Below, one piece after another: positions 44,801-59,800 of a stretch of DNA of 64,000 nt. Numbering within the stretch: the stretch's first letter is position 1; every line of letters starts with the position of its first letter. The position numbers and the translations under genes were made by a program. The DNA is from Anaeroplasmataceae bacterium. Its GTDB lineage: Bacteria > Bacillota_I > Bacilli_A > Acholeplasmatales > Anaeroplasmataceae. The notes under the pieces are model-generated. The model ran no database searches and was not told the origin of the DNA. It saw only the letters and a list, made by a program, of their open reading frames with translations. Where the stretch lies: contig JAIEEQ010000012.1 of NCBI GenBank assembly GCA_029067355.1, positions 1-64,000 of the forward strand. Reading direction: 5' to 3'.

Positions 44801-47800
44801 TCCTAATTCAGTTGAATTTGCTGTTAAAGTAGCTGTTAAAACATCGCCAGCAGCAATACCCTCAAAGGAATTGCTATCATACATCTTACTCCAAGGATTT
44901 CCATCAAGAATAACAACATGATCATCGTATTCTGTAACAAGAATTGTCTTAGGTAAAATTGTATAGGTTACTGTATTATTATTTAAGACATAGTTTGGAT
45001 CTGCAGAAGCAACTGTTAGGGTATAAGTATCTGCATGAATATTTCCAGAATCCCCATAAATTACTTCAATTGGATCATGTCTTAATCCTAAAGCTGTTGT
45101 AACAGGACGATGTAGCATACCATCATAGGTAAACTCTGTCGTATCCCAAGTATTGCCAACAGTTCTAGGGGAAATAACAAATTCTAAGCTAGCTGAAGAC
45201 TCACCATATTCTTCATTTCCTGGAAGGGTAATCGTAACACGATAAGTACCTGCATTCACTGGATTTGCATCTAGTGGCTGCCATGCACCATCTACCCATG
45301 CTTCATATGTGAAGACTGGTGTTGGATTTTCCATAAAGGAAGAGAAATCTGGATTCTTAACAGGACTACCATTATAAACATGCTTTGAATAAGAATCATC
45401 AATGATGATTGCTGAATCTCCTCGAACAATCTTATAATATACTTCTTCTTTAAATCCAATATAATTTTCTGTATCCTTTACCTCAATATAAGCAACATAA
45501 TTATTAACATATACTGGAGCAAATGGGAAGAAAATATCTTGAGGATCATCTACACCACGATTATCTAGGTTATAGGTGATTGGCTCTACAATAGCTCCTA
45601 TGGCAGGAGTTATTTCATAGTCAATCTCAATATGACTACCAGTAAATGCATATTCCTTCTCTTGTTCAGCAATTAAGGATAACTGAACACGACGAATCAC
45701 AAGTCTAAACATTCCAACATATTCTTCCATTCTTAAGCCTGTAATTCTCAAATAGATATCATAGCTTCCCGCGTTGGTATAGCTGATATTTGAACTATAA
45801 GATAAACCATTTGGACTAAATAGAATTGTAGTCTGTAATGCATTTTCATTTGTAATTTCTATTTCAGGAGTATATGCAAGACCTGTATAATCTCTTGTTA
45901 TGACAACAATGCCATCCTCTAAAGTGATTTCATCTCCCTCTTGAAGAACATGCTCAAAGCTAAATTCTTCATAACGGATTTTAACATTACATCTGTAAGT
46001 AACATGATAGTTATTATCAACAATATCACCATCTGCATTTACAAAATGTAAAGTTGAAATAAAGTCATACTGTGTAGAATAGATGCCCATCGCACCACTT
46101 CTTGTTGTTAATTCACCGATTACAGTGTCGAAGGATACTCCATTTTCAACCATTTCATCAGTTAATGAAACTGTATATGGCTTATCAATATCTTCATACA
46201 CCTTTTCTGCATTGTGAACTATTGTAACATTTCTAGAGTAAATACGATATGCATATTCACTTGTTTTAAAGCAATAATTATTAGAATATGGCTCTGCAAC
46301 AGATATAGTAAATACAATGTCCTCGTTAGTAACATTGATTCTATCCACACCCTCTGGGAAGGTATACTGAACCTCCACATCATGATTTGGACTAATCACA
46401 ATTTCAACAATTGGATGAATCACAGTTCCTGTATACTCATAACGATCAGTTACAAGAACAGTATCAAGCTCATATGGCTTAATAATAATTTCTGTTGTAA
46501 ACTCTGTTGCGTTAGTATTTAGAGTTTCTTCTGCGAAAATTACCATTGTATAGGTACCTGCATCAAATGGAAGATATCCATCAACAGCAGATACAGAATT
46601 TCCATCCTGATCTAGGAAGGATACTTGATAGGAATCCACATTAGATGTAATTCCTGGAAGTACATTTCCATGCTCACTAAAAGTAAATTCTTCTCCATCA
46701 ACCTTGAAGGTTGCATCACCCTTTACAATTTGTACTTCAAATTCACCTAATTCAATATCAAATGAATTTGTCACAACTGAGCCACGCTCATTATAAATCG
46801 TAACAACAATCTTTAAGGTGTTATCACTTGTTGAATATTTATTTGCTACTTCACTTTCGGTTGATAACATCAATCGAATTCTATGATCAGGAATCATAGT
46901 TAGGATATCATAGTACTGATTAAATACCTTGCCATCATAATTCTTGCTAAATGTTGCAGACGAAGATAAATCGCTCTTCTGAATGGTTAGTGTCTTTGGA
47001 GTAATATCAAATTCATATTCAAAGGTTGTATCTAAATAATTCCTTGTATTATCCGCAGAAACAATAATTCTTGCAACATAATGACCAGCAGTAATTGCTG
47101 AATCTCGACGGCTACCATCTACGAAATACTGGACTGTAACATCACCCTTGCTACCAGAAATAGTATAGTCTAATGGGAATCTTTGTCCATTGTATTCCAT
47201 AGTATTTGATTCATTATTCACAATAACCGTAGAATGAATACGATTCACGATAACGTTAATGCTACCATAAGTCGTATCAAAATGATCAGAAGTAATTCTA
47301 AAGTAGAAGGTATATACTCCAGCATCCTTATAGCTTAAGGATTCATAATCATAGGTACGACCATTTAATCCAAAGCGAATTTCATAGGAATCCTGTGAAC
47401 TTACCTGTACAGAAACTAAATCTTCAACAAGATGACTGTTTCCATCATAATCAACAGTTACATCTTCTGCCTTATATGGAACATCTCCATAAACAACTGT
47501 AATGAATCCATTTAAGGTAACTGTAAAGATGTCCTGAGCAGGATTGCCGTCCTTCATAATCTTTAAATCTCTAATCTCAATTTGATTTGCCGTGATACGA
47601 CCTGCCTCTGTTGGCGTAAATGCTAACTTATAGGAAATGGTATATCCTGGCAATAAATTACGAACTGTAAAATCACTGACATCCTCAATTACAATTTCAG
47701 AGCCTGTATATATAGCTTGATAATTGAAAGGAATGTCAATTTCAACAGGACATTTAATAATGTCTGTTGTTAACGCAACAATCTCAGAATGGAAATATGG

Positions 47801-50800
47801 ATCTCTTGGATCATCCCATTCATAATCCTGTGAATTTGTTAACACACTGAAGAGGGTGTAAGTTCCAATATCCTCAAATCTGAATTCTTGATTTGGCTGA
47901 TAAGTAAGAGTTAATTCCATATGGCCATTATCAGTAGGAATCGTATAGACGATTGTCTGACAACCCTCACTAAATAACTCAATATCTGTTCCAGCAGAGT
48001 ATTCTTTTTCCTCAATGAAATTATGTTCAGAATCATATACCTTCATAATTCCCTTTAAGCGGTTTTCAACATTCTCAAAGAAGATTTCATAAATCATTTG
48101 GTTCTTATAAATTGTATAAGTAACAGATACATCAGCATATTTAACTAAATATACGTCATTTGAAACCATATTTCTTTGAACAAGAAGAGTACCTGAATGA
48201 TCATATTCTGTATATTCTCCTGAATATAGCTTATATAATCCCTGAGCACTTTCCTGAGTATAAATTAACTGAGATTCACCTGTATAGCCATAATTTGTAC
48301 CAACAACTGGAATAGCTACACTGATTTTCTTAATAACAAAGCTATTTACACTAGGAATCAAAACATAGTTCATAGGGATATTTCCATGGGTATCCGCTAA
48401 GAATTTTGAAGTATCAATTAATGCCTGAGCCTTATGGATACCCATTCCTAAAACGGCATCCTCCTCTTCACCTAAAGCAATTACCTTTAAAGGAAGCTTT
48501 GCAGGATCATACATTGTTGTTACCGTAGGTAGCAGTAAATGATTCTTATCATATTCCTGAGTTAAATCATTCCAATAGGTTGTTACAGGCTGTGGACTAA
48601 TTGTTACAACAATATCCTTTAAGGTTACATAATAATCCATTGTAATGTTTTGGTCATCGCTTGTAAGTACAAACCAGTTTTCACTCCACATTAAATTGTA
48701 GAATTCATCACTTGACATATAAGTTCTAGCATCTGCACCATCAACATATACAATATCCTTTGGACCATAGGTTGAATTATTTGGCTTATAGTGACTAACT
48801 GTATTGTTGCCAGTTGTTACTAACGTACCATATAATTGACCACCAAGACTACCAACATAGCCCTGAACCTCAGTATCCCAAGCGTCTCTTTCCCATCTGT
48901 ACTCATCATAAATCTTGTTATCCTCAAAGGTTATAACAAGCTCTGCCTTGGTAATGTCAAAGTTGACTGTCTGATTTCCAGCAGTTGATTGATGATTAGA
49001 TAGTAATGTCACTCTAGGCTGATAGGTTGTAACTACACCAGTTTCAGAGAACCCTGTCACATGAAGGTTATCCTCGTATACAAGACGATATAAACCGCCT
49101 TCAAGTGTTAAATCTGGTAAAATTGGCTGACGAATATCCTCTAAACCAGTCCAATAATTTACAGAAGCATCCTTAACATCTCCAACAATTGTCGTATTCA
49201 TACCATTTAAGGAGACAATAGGAGTTGGAGTTTGTAGATCTCCTGTGAAGACTAATTCAGAATTTTCCCATGAAATATCTAATCCATTCACAAGAATCTG
49301 ATAAGTATCTCCAGATGTCTTTGTCCAAGAATACTTTTCCATATATTCTGTGTTATTTGTTAAATCCACACCATCTACGGAAGTCGTATCAACGTAACCA
49401 TAATATACTAAAGCATTTCCATCTGTTGTTTTTGTTTCAGGATCGTATTTACCAATCCATTTTTTTGCATCTCCACCACAATAATCTGCAATCTCATCCA
49501 TTGTTCTATGAACATAGACAATCATTGCTTGACCGCCTGGTAAAGCATTCTCTTCAACCTTTACGACATTATGAGCAATTTCAAAGGTATCAATATCACG
49601 ATAGATATCATTTGGATCCGCATTTGCCTTTTGATTATAGCTTGCGATGGCACCTGCCTTGATAGCAACAACTGGTCTACTTGCATAAGTTTCAGGAACC
49701 ACAATATGACCACCTGTAAACTTAGAGGTATAACCAATAATTTCAAATCCACCAGTAAATGTACCATCTGGGTGCTCTATTGCAGATGGATTGTATTGAT
49801 AAATGAAGATTTCTCTTTCCTCAGAGCATACAATATACTTCGTATGCCAACGGGTTGCCTCATTTGCTTCCCATACAAACTGAGAATTGAAAATCAAATC
49901 ATTTTGATCTAATAAAGAATCATCTGCTGTTAAATGCCACTGTGATGGTCTTTCACTAGCATATATAATTGCCTGATCATTAAATGCTGGAGCATAGCTT
50001 GGTACATAATGGGCAATGATGAAGAATTGTTCATAAACAACTCCATTTAATATTGCACCAGCACCCTTCTTTTCTGCCTCTAGTTCCTCTGGAGATTCCA
50101 TATTAATGAATACCTGCTCATGAAGTTCTAACGTTTCAAGAGGAATTTCAACATATTTTAAATCCCAGCATCCATCAAAGGCACGAGTACGTATTACCTT
50201 AGTTGTTAAAGGAATATTGATAACATCAGCCATATGGACATTTTGGAAAGCATAGGCTGCAATGTCTGTAATTTGTCTAGATAAATCAATACGATATAGC
50301 TTATAAGGTATATAGAATGTCCATCCAGAGTTTTTAACATCCTCTTTATAGCCCTGTGTAATCTTAACACCATGAGATGCTTGATGGGAAACTTCATATC
50401 CATCAGGATAATCAGTGTATGCATCACTACCAAAAATCCATCCAAAGACAGCTTCTTCTGTTCCAGAAACTGCACCTAGACTTGAACCAATAAATGGTAA
50501 TGTAATATCCTCAAGCTCACACATACCATTAAATGCACCCTTGTGAATGTATTTTAATGTATCTGGTAACACAAGTGTAAGAATAGAGGTTAGATATGCA
50601 AATCCATAGGATTCAATTTCTTCTAGACTTGCAGGAAGATTTAGCTGTTCAAGCTCTCTTAATCCATAGAATGCATACTCTTCAATTAATTTAATTGTTG
50701 GATTTAAGATAAATTCTGTTTCTGAATTCAAATGAATTAGCTTATGACATTCCTTAAATGCTCCAACAGAAATGCTTGAAATAGTTGATGAGGTTAGAAC

Positions 50801-53800
50801 AACATGCTCTAATACCTTATCATTTTCAAACATATAAGTACCTAATGCATCACATTCAACCAAGGCATCCTCTAATACTTTACAATTTGCAAATACCTTC
50901 GTTCCTAGGGAGGTCATTGTATTTGGTACATGAATCTCCTTAAAGCCTGTGTTTTCAAAGGCACTATCACCTAAAGAGGTAATCTTCTCATGGAAGAATT
51001 CACTTGTCGTCTTTGTAGCAAAAGTTGTTAAACTTTCACAATTCATAAATGTTTTGGCTTTAATTTCAATTAGTAGGTTATTATCACTATAAATGAAGGA
51101 TTCCATATTAGAAGAGTCCATAAAGCCCTCTTCACCAATAGATTCAACTGTTTGAGGAAGCTCAAATGCAACTAAGCCTGTATTTTTAAATGCTCTTGCA
51201 CCAATCGTTTGAACACCTTCATTTAAGGTAACGTGCTCTATTTCTGTGCAATTTAAGAATGCTTCATCAGCAATTGCCGTATCATCTGTAATATTTACAG
51301 TATGTAAGCTTTCAACAACAGCATAATCATTAATATTTGGTGTGATTGCTTTTGCTATTTTAAATACGCTTGGTGTTGCTTCTTTTGCTACCTTGCCAAA
51401 TAGCCAGCCAAATACATTATTATTTAGTTCTGCATCTGTACTTGTTACAACACCACGTTCCTGACCTACAAATGGTAAAGTCAAAATTTCTAGCTTATTA
51501 CAATTCTTAAACACTTCCTTACCCATATAGGTAACGTTTTTAGAAACTGTAAATTCATTAAAGCCATCAGCATAACAATTTTCAAATGCATACGCATCAA
51601 TTTGAGTAATAGAATCTGGAAGATAATGCATTACTAAACTTGTACAATTTTTGAAGGTACCCTCGCTTACTAAGGTAATTGGTGTATTCTCAGGATAATT
51701 GAAGGTTACCATCTTATTACAATTTAGATAAGCATATTTTCCAATAGAGGTTACATATTCAGATATGCTAAATTCATTAAAGCCATCAGCATAACAATTT
51801 TCAAATGCATTATCACAAATCGTTGTTACACTATCTGGTAAATCATGCATAACTAAGCTGATACAATCCTTAAATAAGGCTTTGCTAATTACCTTAACCT
51901 GACAAACCTCTTCAAAGGTTACAGTTACTAATGCATCCGCATGATAGAAACCATATTCTCCTATTGTAAGAAGTGTATTTGGCAAGCTTACCTCTACTAA
52001 GTTATCTGCATTACTAAATGCATACGCCTGAATATCAGTATCGCTTGTAAGAATTACCTTTGTTAGCTTTTCTTCAATAGAATAATTAGCATTATCAGTA
52101 ATCTCACCCTCCTTATAGCCATAAATCCAGCCAAAGATTTCGTTTGTTTGTGGCTCGCTTGAGGAGATACCCTTATGCTCACCAACAAATGGTAGGGTTA
52201 GAGTGGCAAGATTGGTTGTCCCTCTAAATACAGCCTCACCAATCGTATGAACATGATTAGAAATGACAAAGTCAATAAATGCAGTATCATTACAGTTTTC
52301 AAATGCATATTGCTCAACAATTTCAATAGAATCTAAAAGCTTACGCTCAATGGTTCCCCCATCATAGATGAAGCCCTCAAGAGCAATACAATCCTTAAAT
52401 AATCCTTCAGATATTGTTGTAAGCTTCCAATCTGCCTCAGTGAACTTCTTAAACTCAACTGTTTCTAAAGAATCTGAAGTATAAAAGCCATAAGCACCAA
52501 TGCTTTCAAGAGTATTTGGCAGAGTAATATGCTCTATAAAATCTGCATTACTGAAAGCATATGCTGCAATTGCTGTATCACTTGTAATAATAACTGTTGT
52601 CAGCTTTTCTTCAATAGAATAATTAGCATTATCAGTAATCTTACCCTCTTCATAGCCATATACCCATCCAAACATTTCATTCGTTTGAGTATCACTACCT
52701 AGAGTTCCTCTATGCTCACCAACAAATGGTAAAGTTAGAGTAGCAAGGTTTGTCGTCCCTCTGAATACAGCCTCACCAATTGATTCTACATAATCAGAAA
52801 CAACAAAATCAATGAAGTCTGTATGATTACAATTTTCAAAGGCCACTGCTCCAATTTCTGTAATAGAATCAAGAAGTCTGCGTTCAATATCTACACCATT
52901 ATAGATAAATCCTTTTAATGAAGTAGAATTTCTAAATAATCCCTCTGGTATTGCCTTTAATTCCCAAGTATGATCTGGCAATTCAATAAACTCAACCGTT
53001 TCTAAAGAAGTAGATACCTTTCCATCATTAGCAAAAGCATATTCTCCAAGGTAGCTAATCGTACTCTTTATTATGAACTTAGGAAGACTAGAACAGTTAT
53101 AGAAAGCATATGCTCCAATCTTAGTAATTTCATCTGGTAAAGTTTCAAGCACGGCTGTATCATTTGGAAGCATAAATCCAAGTAGGGAATAGCAATCTGC
53201 AAATGTTTCATCCTTGATTTCTCTTATATTGCATGCATTTACAAAGCGTACATACTCTAAAGAGGTTGCAAAGCTAAATGCACCAACACCTAAGTAACCA
53301 TGACCTTCTTCTACTAGGCAGGCCTCTAGGCTTCCTGCACCTAAGGAAGCTGGTAAATCAATAGAAAGCAAGCCAGTATTTCTAAATGCATAGTCACCAA
53401 TGGTAATTAAGGTTTCTGGTAAACTAATCTCTATTATATCCTCACAATTTTCAAAGGCATGATCAGATATAACCATTTCTCTTGTGATAATGACCTTCTT
53501 AAGTGTTGAAGGAATATTGTATTCTTTTACCGTTTCAGGAGCATTATAGCTTAAATTCTGAGGATTAAATCTTCTTAACGCATTAGAAGTAACCTTACGT
53601 CCAAAGATCCAACCAAAGTATGCTCTTTCTCCATATTTCTCATTAGATTCTGCACGATACACTCCAGTGTCTGCAATGTTTAATAGTTTACCAACAAATG
53701 GAATTTGTAAAGTAACCAAATTATTGCATCCCTCAAAGGCAGCATAACCAATTTCCTCTAAGCTGTCAGGAACAACAAATTCTGTTAATCCTAAACAATT

Positions 53801-56800
53801 ATAGAAAGCATAATTATCAATCATCTTTAGCTTTTGGCTAAAGGTAATTGAGGTTAAATTCTCTGCATTACTAAATGCACCATAGCCAACTACTGTTTCA
53901 TCTGTAAAGACAACCGTAGAGAGCTTTTCTGGAATCTTAAATTCAAGATCCTCATAATCTGCTAGCTCCTCATCTGTTAGACGTGGATCACGTGAATAAT
54001 TTGTAAATACATCATTATAATACAAATCCTCACTCTTATAGAAGCTTTGAGTGGTTGTATCATAGGTTTCATCTTCTCTTGCTTTACCAAAGATGTATCC
54101 AAATAATGCTTCTTCCTTATTATTATTTGCACGTTCCTTACCAACAAATGGTAAAGTTAATTTTGTTAAATTTTCACACTCTTCAAATGCACCAATCCGG
54201 ATTTCTAAAATGTTATCTGGAACAACTAATTCTGTCAATCCAGTACACTTATAGAACATATATTCTCCAAGGAAGGTATTTTCAAAGGTAATATCTGTTA
54301 TACCACTACACTTTGCAAAGGCATAATCATCAATTGTTGTAATACTTGAAGGAAGAACAACTTTCGTAATGTTAATATCACTATCAAACATATGAGAGCC
54401 AATATAGTCATTTTCAAAGGTAACAGCAAGAACACCCTCTGCTAAATTCTTACCAAGGTTTGTACAATTTGCAAAAGCATAAGCATCAACCTTTGTAATG
54501 TTTTGTGGAATGACAACACTTGTTAGACCTAGACAGGAATCAAACATACGTTCCCCAATTCGTGCATTTTCTAAGGCAAAGTCAGTTATGCCATCAGAGT
54601 ATGCAAAGACAGAAGCTCCTAGAGTTGTAACACTAGCTGGAACTGTAATAAAGGTTAATCCATCATTATTGTAGAAAGCCTCAGAAGCAATCTCAACAAC
54701 ATTTCTTAAATGAATACCATTTACTAATACTCCATCAGAATTTACCTCTCCCTTACCAGCAAGCTTGCCATCCTTAAATGCTGCTTTACCAATTTCTTCT
54801 ACCTGATTAAAGTCAAACTTTGTAATGGAATCACATCCAACAAAGGACTCATCTCCAATTTCTCTAACTGCATCAGGTACAGTTGATAACAATAGCTTCT
54901 CATCGTTCATAAAGGCTTGATTTTCAATACGAACAAGGTTTTGGCTGATACCAATTATTTCTAGCTTCTTATTATTTGCAAAAGAACGTTCCCCAATTTT
55001 TTCAATTGTGTCTGGCATAATAATCTTCTTAAACAATTCAGAGCCCTCAAATGCATGGTATCCAATCTCTGTAACCGTTGGATCAGAGTTTTCATTAATA
55101 TGGTTAACATCATACAAATTCAAATTAATGAACTCTGGAACTGGATGGGTAATGAGTGGATCAGAAACAGAAGGATATAAATTGATTGGATCTGGTGTTT
55201 CTGTTTCACTAGCAATATTCATCATAGATCCAGTAGCAAAAATCTTTTGATTTGTAATCGTTAGGTTGATTAAGGATTTAGGAACATATCCTACACAGCG
55301 CTCATCTGTATTATAGTTTGAAGATAGATGATCCACAAAGATTTGCTCAACATAATTCATTCTAGCAAGCTCTTGTTGTAACGTTGTTACAGGAATTGTA
55401 TAGCCAATGCCATCGTGCTCATGAATAAATTCACGTTGATTTTGAATGACATCTGTTGCAAAGATATATACAAAGCTTGACTCATAGTTTACAGCCTGCT
55501 CATGATTTGTGTAATTTCTTCTTCCAACAAATGGAATCGTTAAATTTTCAAGTAATGTACAGCCTGTAAATGCTCCAAAGCCAATTTCTTCAACAGTGTC
55601 ATGAACAATTACGGTATGAAGCTTCTTACAGTTTGCGAACTCATGGTCACCAATAACTGGATTCCAAATTTCAATATATTCTAGACCGGAATTTTGGAAT
55701 GCTCCATCTCCAATAATATCTACACCTCTTGGAATATCAATTCCCTTTAAGCTCCAGCAACCATAGAACGCATACTTACCAATGAATTTTAATTCCTTTG
55801 GTAAAATGATTTGTTCAACGTCTGCACAATTCATAAAGGCACCATAACCAATACCAATACTGCTTGTTAAATCGATAACCTTTAGAGAAGATGGAATTTG
55901 ATATCTTTGTCCAATGCGATCAACATAGGAGTTATTCTCCTTCCAAGCAGCAAAGTCTTCATCATTCCATACCTGTGGTGCATCAGAGGTTAATGCATCT
56001 CCATCTGTACCAAAGATATATCCAAGAGTAGTTTCCTTAGAGTCATGAGCATATCTGCTTTCTAATTCAACCAATTCCTCAAAGGTATCTGTATAGGAAT
56101 GTCCACCAACAAATGGGATAGCAAGCTCCTCTAATGAGGTACACAAGCCAAATGCGGCATAGCCAATAGATTTCACATTCTCTGATACCTTAAACTTTGT
56201 AATACTTCTATCATTATAGAATGCATAGGATCCAATCGCTGTTATAGTATCTGGCAAGCTTGTCATAACTAGCTGAGGACAATTCATAAATGTTTCATCT
56301 GCAATAGTTTTGATTTCAAAGCCTGTTTCAAAACGGACTGAGCGTAATCTCTTATCATCCTTAAAGGCACCCTTATTTAATGCAAGAACAGAGGAAGGAA
56401 TGCGAATGCTTCTTATACCTGTATTTCTAAAGGCATAATTATCAATAATTCTCAATTGATCTGTGCCTAAGGTTATCGTTGTAAGATTTGTAGCTTGATC
56501 TAATGCACCGTAGCTTAAGTAATCTGCAACCGTAATGGTAAGCTCAGTTAAGGCTAGTGGAATGTATGCCCACGTTTTAGAATCCTCATCATATTCCTGA
56601 GTAATCTTTGACATATACTCCTTGTAATCCTCACGAATTTCTTCTTCCTCACTGAAGAACCAAGCCAATACAGAATCCTTATCTCTAAATGAATAATCAA
56701 TAGTTCCATCTGCATTCAAATAGGTCTTCATCGTTCTACCAATAAATGGTACCGTTAATTTTTTCAAATGAGCAACCTCAAATAGGAAGCTATTTGAAAT

Positions 56801-59800
56801 ATACTCAACACAATCATCGACAACAAGTTCAGTTAAGCCTGTATCATTTGCAAACATATATTCTCCAATAAAGTTATTTTCAAACTTAACATCACATAAT
56901 TTCACTTCATTTGCGAAGGCATGGGTTTCAATTGGTACCACTGCATCAGCTGAAGTCAAATCATAAGCTAGTTTTTCCATAATTCTTAGAGTTTCAATAT
57001 TATATGCACCATCAAAAGCGTGAGATTTAAGTAAGGTTAAATTTTCTGGTAAATTAATCTTATAGTGGTCTTGATCTATGGAATATAGTGCATAATCATT
57101 CATAAACATAACGCCAGATTGATAGAAAGCATAATCTCCAATCGTTAAAACATTTTCATCAGATAGGTTGATGCTTTCAATATCCATACGGCTAAATGCT
57201 CCAAAGCCAATATAAGCTTCATCTGTAATGGATACTAAAACTAAAACACTAGGCAAATAAGCATTTCTCTTCTTAAATGATGATCCATCATAATCATAAA
57301 CCTGTTCAACAACAAGCATAGTATTTCCAACCTCTTCCTCATCTACTACTAAAATAGATGCAGGAGCTAGAGGCTCATTTGTAAATCCAAAAATCCAACC
57401 AAATAGATTTTCTTCTGTTCGATCATTATTTGCTTCCTTACCAACAAATGGTAATTCAATAGCAACTAGGTTTGGACAACGCTCAAATGCAGCATAGCCA
57501 ATGGTTTGAACACAATTTGCTACTTCTACTACCTGTAAAGATGGACAATTAGAGAACATATAACGGCCTATAATATTATTTTCAAAGGTTAGGAACTCTA
57601 ATAAATCACAGTTTGCGAAGGCATAGTCCTCAACCACTACAATAGGCTCATGAACTGTCAAGGAAACTAGTCCATCACAATCATCAAACATGTGTTCACC
57701 AATATAAGCATTCTCAAATACAATCTCCACCAAAGAATCACAATTTGTAAATACATATGTTTCACAGGAATCCTCAGTTAGCTGTGGAGTTAACCTTAAC
57801 GTTGTGATTTTTTGACAGGAATCAAAGGCACGATCACGAATCAATATCACACTTTCAGGAATATTGATATTATACTTGACACCTGCAATTGTATCATCAT
57901 AATTTAATAAGGTTATATCACTATATGCAAAGGCATATTTTCCAAATTCTGTTGTTGCTATATGACCATTTTCATTGTCTGTTGCAAAAACAAAATTAAC
58001 AACCTTTGTTGAGCTAAATGCTCCAAAGCTTATTACCTCATCAGCTATAATAGATACATTCTTAATAGAATTTTGTATCTTATAGGTATGGAAATTAGAT
58101 TCATCTTCTCCATTTGGAAGAGTGTAGATTTGACGGATCAAAGAATATTTTTCCTCATCAAGCTCTTCATCTTCTCTAAGTTTACCAAAAATCCAACCAA
58201 ATACTGAATTTGGAACACCAAGCTCTATATAATCCTCTAATAAGGATGGATCTGAGATTGCCTCTAGTTGCTTGGTTACTCCATTATAATATTTACCCTC
58301 AAATAAGCTTTCATCAGCAGTAGCATACTGACCAACAAATGGCAATTCAAGGCTTTCTAAATTATCGCAATTTTCAAATGCTGCAAAACGTATTTCATAA
58401 ATATTTACTGGAACACGAACATCAACTAAGGAACAATCATTAAAGAACATATAACGGCCTATAATACCATTCTCAAAGATAACATCTGAAAGACTGAAGT
58501 TATTTGCGAAAACATAAGAACCAACCGTTGTAACGCATTCATGGATGGCTACATCAGGCAAGCTTAAGCAATAATCAAACATATGGTCGCCCATCTTGTC
58601 ATCATTATAATCTAAGCTGATTAAGGATAAGCCATACGCAAAGACATAATCCTCAACATCTCCAATCACATCAATATCTGTTGGTGTAGTTAGAGTTTCT
58701 AATGCATCACAATAGTAGAACATATGAGATTTTAGGACAAATCCCTTATATCCTTCTTCTGTTCTAAATTGAATATTCGTTAAAGCATGCTCATACGCAA
58801 AGACATAAGAACCAAATTCTATATCTGCCTTAAAGGTATAAATATTTTGAATAGAATCACATTCTGCAAAAGCGTAATTTCCAACTCGCTTAATTGTATC
58901 TAAAATTTCAATATCAGAACAATCAGCCACAGCCAATGCTTCATTTTTATTCACATTGTTTAAGGAATTCATATTGAAGAATGCAAAATCATCAATCTCA
59001 GTCAATATCACACTTGCATCAACAATAGCACCTGTTTCCGGATCTTTCTTTGTACGATTTAAGCTTTCATTGCTTAGAGTTACCTTTTCAATCATATCAC
59101 AATTCATAAAGGCACCATAGGCAATAATGGTTTCTGAGGTTACAGAAACAGTAGTCAAGGATTTTGGAATAAATCCTGTAACATACGTCTTTTCTTCTGC
59201 ATTCTCGTCAACTAAAAGCTCTACGTCAATACAAGGGTTATGATCATATGTATAGTTCTTAAAGTACTGAATGGTTTCCACAAAGTTAGTATAATCATAG
59301 GTATCCGTAGTACTAATACCCCCTGGACGATTTGGATCGTTAATTGGGTTCATAACTTCATCTGCTAACAAAGACTTATCATAGTAATTTGGTCTAATGC
59401 TATCAAAGAAATATGCAAATGTAGAATCATCTGTCCTATTATTAGATACTTCACGATTCTTTCCAATGAAAGGTACAGAAAGTGTAGATAAGCTTTGACA
59501 GCCTGTAAAAATATTCTTTCCAATTTCTTCTAAGCTATCTGGAAGCTTTTGTTCCTCTAATGAAATACAATAAGCAAATGCGTCATCTCCAATAAAAGTA
59601 AATGTGTCTGTATCAGGAAGCTTGATTTCAGAAATCGTCAAACAACGCTCAAAGGCCTTTGACTTAATATATTCAAGCTCTGTTAATGGCGTTAAATCCA
59701 TATCCTCTAAACGGTAACATCCCGCAAATACATAGTCCTCAATCTTCTTGATAGACTCACATAAATAGATATGTTCTAGGTATTCACAACCACTAAATGC

